A DNA stretch of 64,000 nt, taken from assembly GCA_918797485.1 (NCBI GenBank), contig CAKKNE010000004.1, positions 1,922,001 through 1,986,000 on the forward strand, given 5' to 3'. The notes beneath the pieces are model-generated. The model saw only the letters and a list, made by a program, of their open reading frames with translations, was not told the origin of the DNA and did not search any database. This document shows, piece by piece, positions 59,934 to 64,000 of this stretch. Each line of letters opens with the position of its first letter. Within the stretch, counting starts at the first letter, position 1. Position numbers and translations under genes: made by a program. The DNA is from Pelagomonas calceolata. Its lineage: Eukaryota > Sar > Pelagophyceae > Pelagomonadales > Pelagomonadaceae.

Positions 59934-61154
59934 ATGATGGAGGCCGCCGCCAGAGTGGCGCCCCAGGCGACCGCCTCCAATAAAAAGCCCCTGCTCAGCA
60001 TGGCTTCAATAGCCAAGCTCGGCTCGAAGGCGAGCCGCGCACGTAAAAATGCTGCCGCGCGGCGGGCCCGCGCGAGAAGATTAGGCGGACTCCTGGGCTG
60101 CGGCAACCCGGTGCTCAACATGACGATTTCCATTGGAGACGGCGTGCTCGAGCACTACCAGCTGGAGGGCGGGTCGGTGGTGCTCGCCGAGGAGATGCAC
60201 CTGCCCCTCTTCGAGCAATTGTTAAAGGACCCGAAGACGACGTACGAGGCCGGCGGCGCGGCCCAGAACACGTGTAGGGTGTGTGCTTGGATGTTGAGCA
60301 CGGTCAAGAAGGAGAAGCGGCCGTCGACGGCCTACGTCGGACGCGCGGGCGACGACGAGAACGGGCGGAAGCTCGCGGCGTTAGCTGTCGACGCTGGTTT
60401 AAGGGCAACGTACGAGATCGACAAGGAGCGGCGCCCGACCGGCCGCTTAGCTACTCTAGTCAACCGCGGCACGGGCTCGCGGACCATGGTCGCGGACTTG
60501 GGGGCTTCGACCCACTACGACCCCGGCCACTTGGAGGAGCACATTCCGTCGCGATTGCTGGAAGAAAGTTCTATCATAGTGACGGACGGCTTCTTCCTGA
60601 CGCATAGTGGCGGCGTCGAGGCCGTTGAAAGAGTAGGGAAGCACGTCGCGGCGTGTGCTTCCCAGGGCGAGGCGAAAGTCTTGGTATTGAACCTAGGCGC
60701 GCCCTACATCTGCGAGCACTTCGGCAAGGCCCTGAACTCGGTATTGCCCCACGTCGATTTGCTCATCGGGAATCGACTCGAGATGGTCGAGCTCGCGCGC
60801 CAGAAGGGTTTTGAAGTGGACGAGGAGGACCCGGACATCGCGGCGTTGTGCATCGCCTTCGCCTCGCTGCCCAAGAACTCGGGCGCGCGCGGGCGCGTGG
60901 TCGTCGCGACGGGCGGTCCCGACGACACGATCGTCGTGGAAAATGGCATCGAAAAGCGGTTCGCCGTCGCGCCGCTGAACAAGCAGTCGATCGTCGACCG
61001 GAACGGCGCGGGCGACGCCTTCGCGGGCGCCTTCCTGTCGCAGTTGCTGCAGAAGCGGCCGGTCGAGGACTGCGTCCACGCGGCGCACTGGGCCGCGCGG
61101 TTGGTGATCCAGCGCAGCGGCGTGGCGCTGCCCGAGGAGTGCGACTACGCGTGA
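59934..61154 (+). CDS. ADK: Adenosine kinase
   Basis: Adenosine kinase phosphorylates adenosine to AMP. The 406-residue protein starts MMEAAARVAPQATASNKKP. The first 50 residues are a basic extension, possibly an organelle-targeting peptide, since the ADK core begins at LLGCGNPVLNMTISI. The core shows YEAGGAAQNTCRVCAWML, YVGRAGDDENGRKLAALAVD in outline, PTGRLATLVNRGTGSRTMVADLGAS, LNLGAPYICEHFG, and the PfkB signature DRNGAGDAFAGAFLSQLL with the catalytic aspartate. The usual threonine before GAGDAF is asparagine. IGNRLEMVELA matches the ADK GNExEA region. The pathway is purine salvage and methyl-cycle support. Confidence 0.95.
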   Translation: MMEAAARVAPQATASNKKPLLSMASIAKLGSKASRARKNAAARRARARRLGGLLGCGNPVLNMTISIGDGVLEHYQLEGGSVVLAEEMHLPLFEQLLKDPKTTYEAGGAAQNTCRVCAWMLSTVKKEKRPSTAYVGRAGDDENGRKLAALAVDAGLRATYEIDKERRPTGRLATLVNRGTGSRTMVADLGASTHYDPGHLEEHIPSRLLEESSIIVTDGFFLTHSGGVEAVERVGKHVAACASQGEAKVLVLNLGAPYICEHFGKALNSVLPHVDLLIGNRLEMVELARQKGFEVDEEDPDIAALCIAFASLPKNSGARGRVVVATGGPDDTIVVENGIEKRFAVAPLNKQSIVDRNGAGDAFAGAFLSQLLQKRPVEDCVHAAHWAARLVIQRSGVALPEECDYA

Positions 61155-61587
61155 GTAGTAAGTTGTTGTGATCTGCTCTCTCCCTTACACGCGGGCGGCG
61201 GCCGGCGCGACTCGGAGTGCAGCGCCGGCGACCCTTATTTACACTGGTGCGGAGGGGGACACGTCGCTCTGAGAGCGACAGTGGTGTTTCCCGGCGGCGG
61301 AGCGCCGTTTGCTAGTGTCTTACCTGTACTAGCCGGGTGTGTTTTTAAGGATGCGATCTGAGGAGCGCAGAGCTTAGTCTTAGTGCCATATCTGGGCGCG
61401 CAGGGACCAGCTCAAACACACCTGTGGACCTGCGGCACAGCGCCGTTGCAACCTCGAGGTGTGCTGACGCCTGCGGCAAGTGTTTTTGCAGCAGCTGCAG
61501 CAAGAACTTGCGGCTAGCTTCGCGCGCGGACGTTGCGAGCCCGAGGGCGTCTCACGCAGCCGAGCCGCGGCCGCGTCACACGAAACC
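61155..61587. other. Intergenic region with palindromic motif
   Basis: No gene besides the motif at 61311-61333 is seen between the adenosine kinase and PGAM5 genes. Confidence 0.4.
61311..61333 (+). promoter_or_regulatory. Palindromic promoter-proximal motif, copy 11
   Basis: GCTAGTGTCTTACCT then GTACTAGC. It lies 255 bp before the PGAM5 start. Confidence 0.5.
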
Positions 61588-62448
61588 ATGGCCTGGCGCC
61601 GCCTCGCGCAGCGCTGCGCGCCGGCCGCCGCGCCCGCCGCGCTGCTCGGGCTCGGCGCGGCGCGGTGCGAAGACACGATGCAGGTCCCGCGGACGAAGAA
61701 GACGCCGAAGGAGCTCCCCGAGTACTTCGTGCCCAAGGTGCCCTACCCCGCCTGGGACTCGGACTGGGACGGGCGGCGGCGCGCGCGCGCGGAGGCGAAG
61801 AAGCGCGGCGCGCCGCCGGCGCCGACGCGCCACATTCTGTTGGTGAGGCACGGCCAGTACGACGAGACGTCGCGCGACGACGACAAGCGCATCCTCACGC
61901 CGCTGGGGCGGGACCAGGCCGTCGCGACGGGGTTGAGGTTACGGAGTCTCTTGGATTCAGGCTCGCCCAAGTCGCCGATCAAAATGGTCTCGAGCGGTTT
62001 AGTAAGGGCCAAGGAGACGGCGGATCTCATCGCGCCCTGCCTGCCCGCCGACCGATTAGTATATGCGGACCCGAACCCGGACCTCAACGAGGGCCGGCCC
62101 GCGCAAGTCATCCCGGGCCGGCCCTATTCGAACGAGGCCGTGCGCGTCGACCAGCAGCGCGTCGAGCGCGCCTTCCGCGATACGTTTCGGCGGGCGGACC
62201 CGCGCGACGACGGCGCGCGGCACGAGTACGAGATCGTCGTGTGTCACGGGAACGTCATCCGCTACATGACGTTGCGGGCCTTACAGCTGCCGCCCGAGGC
62301 GTGGCTGCGGTTGTGCACCTTCAACTGCTCCGTGACTTACTTGGTCGTGCGGCCGACGGGGAGCGTGTCGCTGCGCGCGCTGGGCGACGTCGGGCACCTG
62401 GACCCGCCGCTCGTCACGTTCAGCATGCACCACGGCATCGAGTGGTGA
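61588..62448 (+). CDS. PGAM5: PGAM5-like mitochondrial Ser/Thr phosphatase
   Basis: PGAM5 is a histidine-phosphatase-family protein phosphatase of the mitochondrial membrane. The 286-residue protein starts MAWRRLAQRCAPAAAPAALL, a presequence with a hydrophobic stretch. YPAWDSDWDGRR resembles the conserved WDxNWDxR segment that activates animal PGAM5. The catalytic RHG motif is in HILLVRHGQYDE, the second arginine in VSSGLVRAKETADLI, the acid in DLNEGRP, and the second histidine in IVVCHGNVIRYM. CTFNCSVTYLVV and FSMHHGIEW complete the domain. All catalytic residues are present. The stop codon of the convergent neighbour is 30 bp away. Confidence 0.94.
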   Translation: MAWRRLAQRCAPAAAPAALLGLGAARCEDTMQVPRTKKTPKELPEYFVPKVPYPAWDSDWDGRRRARAEAKKRGAPPAPTRHILLVRHGQYDETSRDDDKRILTPLGRDQAVATGLRLRSLLDSGSPKSPIKMVSSGLVRAKETADLIAPCLPADRLVYADPNPDLNEGRPAQVIPGRPYSNEAVRVDQQRVERAFRDTFRRADPRDDGARHEYEIVVCHGNVIRYMTLRALQLPPEAWLRLCTFNCSVTYLVVRPTGSVSLRALGDVGHLDPPLVTFSMHHGIEW

Positions 62449-62478
62449 GATTAGCTATTAATTACACGTTAAACACAA

Positions 62479-63621
62479 CTAGAGGAACTTCGACGCCGCG
62501 GCCGAGAGGATCCAGGCCTTTTCGGAAGAGAAGCCCGTCTCTGGCGCGGGCGGCGGCATGATTGAAGGCGCCACGGCGACGGGCGCCGCGATCGTGGCGC
62601 CTCCTAGCAACTTGGACGGCGCATCGAGACGTCTCAGGACGCCCGCGGCGAGCTGCCTCGCCAACTCGTCAGCGTCGGGCGGCGCGAGGTGCCTCCCATA
62701 AAACGCCTCCAAGGCTTCGGCATCCCGCGTGCCCACCACATCTCTCGCGTCGAGGTGGAACGACGGCGCGATCGGTAGGGACCCGCCGAACCAGCTGTCC
62801 GCAAAGGCCCCCAAAATCTCGTACTTCGTCCGCAGCCAGAACGTGCCGCAATTCACGTAATGTAAAATGACGGGCATCTTCTCTGGATTTGATGAGCGCT
62901 CGCTCAGATCGAGGCGAGCATCACATAACGCCGTCAATTTCTTAAGCGGCGTCCGCCAGGCGTGGACGGACACCGGCTCGATATCATCAACTAATTTCAC
63001 GGCGCTCTTGCCGCAGTCGTAGCACAGCAGGTACTGGCCGTGCTTCGACCGGGACCGCCACCACCGCATGCCGGCCTGGACGCCGCTCGTTAGAGGTAAG
63101 GAGTGGTGGTTCCACCGGAACAGCGTCACCTCGCGAAAATAGTCCCTGACGTCGCTCCGCTCGGCGACGCCTTCGTGGTTCGCGTAGGTGCAGTGGCCTA
63201 TGTCTTTGGCATCGAGGTCGCGGAAGTGAGTCAACAAAGCCTCTTTGCTCTTCACGAAAAAGAGCTCGTCGACGTCCAAATGTAATAACCATGTGCAGCC
63301 GTCGCGCCGCGCTTGGAGAGATGCGTGTTCCGCGTTCAGGGCCTGGCGCGCCTGGACTTCCGTTGCGTAGGGGCCGAAGCGCGCCCAGCACGCGCATTTT
63401 TCTTGTTGCTCTTCGAGTAGCTGCGGGCTGCGTCTTACTCTTACCACTTGCGGGTCGTCGGCCTCGCGCCAGCCCTCGGGCTCGTCGCTGGTGCTATCGT
63501 CGAAATACAGGTACAGCGTGTCGATGCCCAGACTCGTGTGCCACTTGACGAAGCTCGCGAGCACCGAGGACGATCCCTTCGGGAGGAGCAGGGTCGTGAC
63601 GAGCGCGACACGAGTGGCCAT
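62479..63621 (-). CDS. Glycosyltransferase family 92-like protein
   Basis: The 380-residue protein starts MATRVALVTTLLLPKGSSSV. It follows the GT92/DUF23 and Glyco_tranf_2_4 pattern: FVKWHTSLGIDTLYLYFDDST (family WxxYHxxxGxxxxxxYDxxS), then a CTWLLHLDVDELFF segment with the metal-binding DVD, a tryptophan-rich GMRWWRSRSKHGQYLL, and DIEPVSVHAWRTP with the late histidine. ILHYVNCGTFWLRTKYEIL follows. Neither a signal peptide nor an anchor is clear with this start; an upstream frame to 63804 is compositionally odd. The sugar and acceptor are unknown. Confidence 0.87.
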   Translation of the reverse strand: MATRVALVTTLLLPKGSSSVLASFVKWHTSLGIDTLYLYFDDSTSDEPEGWREADDPQVVRVRRSPQLLEEQQEKCACWARFGPYATEVQARQALNAEHASLQARRDGCTWLLHLDVDELFFVKSKEALLTHFRDLDAKDIGHCTYANHEGVAERSDVRDYFREVTLFRWNHHSLPLTSGVQAGMRWWRSRSKHGQYLLCYDCGKSAVKLVDDIEPVSVHAWRTPLKKLTALCDARLDLSERSSNPEKMPVILHYVNCGTFWLRTKYEILGAFADSWFGGSLPIAPSFHLDARDVVGTRDAEALEAFYGRHLAPPDADELARQLAAGVLRRLDAPSKLLGGATIAAPVAVAPSIMPPPAPETGFSSEKAWILSAAASKFL

Positions 63622-64000
63622 CTCTCTGTGTAGTGGAAATTTGCGACGCACGCTGCGCAGCGCGAGGCGGCGGCAAGAGCTAGGCACTTCCGAGCACTCT
63701 TGCGCCCTTTGCCTACCCTTACAGCCGCATGCAAGCCTGGCATGCCTTTTTTGCTGATTGCTAGTGTGTTTACAGTCCGCTAGCTCGCCTTCGCCTCTTC
63801 TCATTTGCCCGGTCGGCGTTGAGGCACGTTTTAAAGCTCAAACGTCGAAGCGTCTAAGGCAGGTCGCCAGCCCAAGGCCCTCGCGGCATCCGTGTTAACG
63901 CACTTGTCTCCCAAAGGCCCCGAGTCCACACCACAAAAAGAACGCCACCAGACGCGACAAACAACGCTGCCGATGCTCCGCCAGACCTGCTCCGTCCTGC
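63622..64000. other. Divergent upstream region at the window edge
   Basis: The palindrome at 63760-63784 is the only element recognised. An ATG at 63973 begins MLRQTCSVL and runs off the window; it is 189 bp from the palindrome on the plus strand and could start the next gene, but nine codons cannot prove this. Confidence 0.3.
63760..63784 (+). promoter_or_regulatory. Palindromic promoter-proximal motif, copy 12
   Basis: GCTAGTGTGTTTACAG then TCCGCTAGC. It lies 139 bp upstream of the GT92 gene start (minus strand). Confidence 0.5.

Noticed and set aside
59435-59983. A 182-codon frame upstream of adenosine kinase
   Set aside because: It overlaps the adenosine kinase start in another frame and is cysteine/proline/arginine-rich without a domain.

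Overview
The window is about 64 kb of nuclear DNA from a GC-rich, gene-dense eukaryotic alga, most probably a pelagophyte-type stramenopile (Aureococcus or Pelagomonas kind). The basis is beta-tubulin, SmD3, IFT57, dynein roadblock, SPX, SNF2 and GH47 genes that are nearly intronless, alanine- and proline-rich low-complexity tails, very short GTC-starting introns, and one intron flanked by an 8-bp direct repeat as in introners. The species is my inference and cannot be fixed from this sequence alone. I see no tRNA or rRNA gene, CRISPR array, autonomous transposon or viral remnant.

Layout. 0-11 kb: 3' part of a sterol cycloeucalenol cycloisomerase, IFT57, a PTPS-fold protein, a two-module PHD protein with one intron, peptidyl-tRNA hydrolase 2, two membrane proteins (one a broken-looking NHA-type Na+/H+ exchanger) and a PurU-like deformylase with an introner-like intron. 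11-24 kb: a formate/nitrite transporter, an ABCF ATPase, several small unknown proteins, a CNBP-like zinc-knuckle protein, a mitochondrial carrier, a rhomboid-like protein and a MOSC protein. 24-38 kb: SPX, SNF2 helicase, FKBP, an aspartic protease, a TPR/beta-helix protein, a MYND/RING-CH protein, an ankyrin/FN3 protein, SmD3, a JmjC oxygenase and an FtsJ-type methyltransferase. 38-50 kb: a PAN-PAN-GH47 mannosidase, an RNPS1-like SR protein, a FabD-fold probable pseudoenzyme, a tomosyn-type SNARE tail, an aldo-keto reductase, an LRR protein, a plastid-type VTT/DedA protein and a PX protein. 50-64 kb: a secreted beta-helix protein, a degenerate small GTPase, a patatin, an Hsp70-like protein, dynein roadblock, beta-tubulin, adenosine kinase, PGAM5 and a GT92 glycosyltransferase.

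The genes are unrelated housekeeping functions rather than an operon or cluster. They alternate strands and are packed so tightly that several convergent stop codons lie 6-12 bp apart. The most interesting signals are between the genes. An imperfect palindrome of about 23 bp (left part GCTAGTGTCTTACAG, right arm CCGCTAGC) occurs about 15 times, almost always in promoter-bearing gaps, and 12 copies sit 139-255 bp from a start codon. Two copies lie beside a 69-bp repeat that occurs in opposite orientations 32 kb apart. Two shorter motifs, AAAACCCGTTTT and GGGCTGCCC, also gather upstream of genes.
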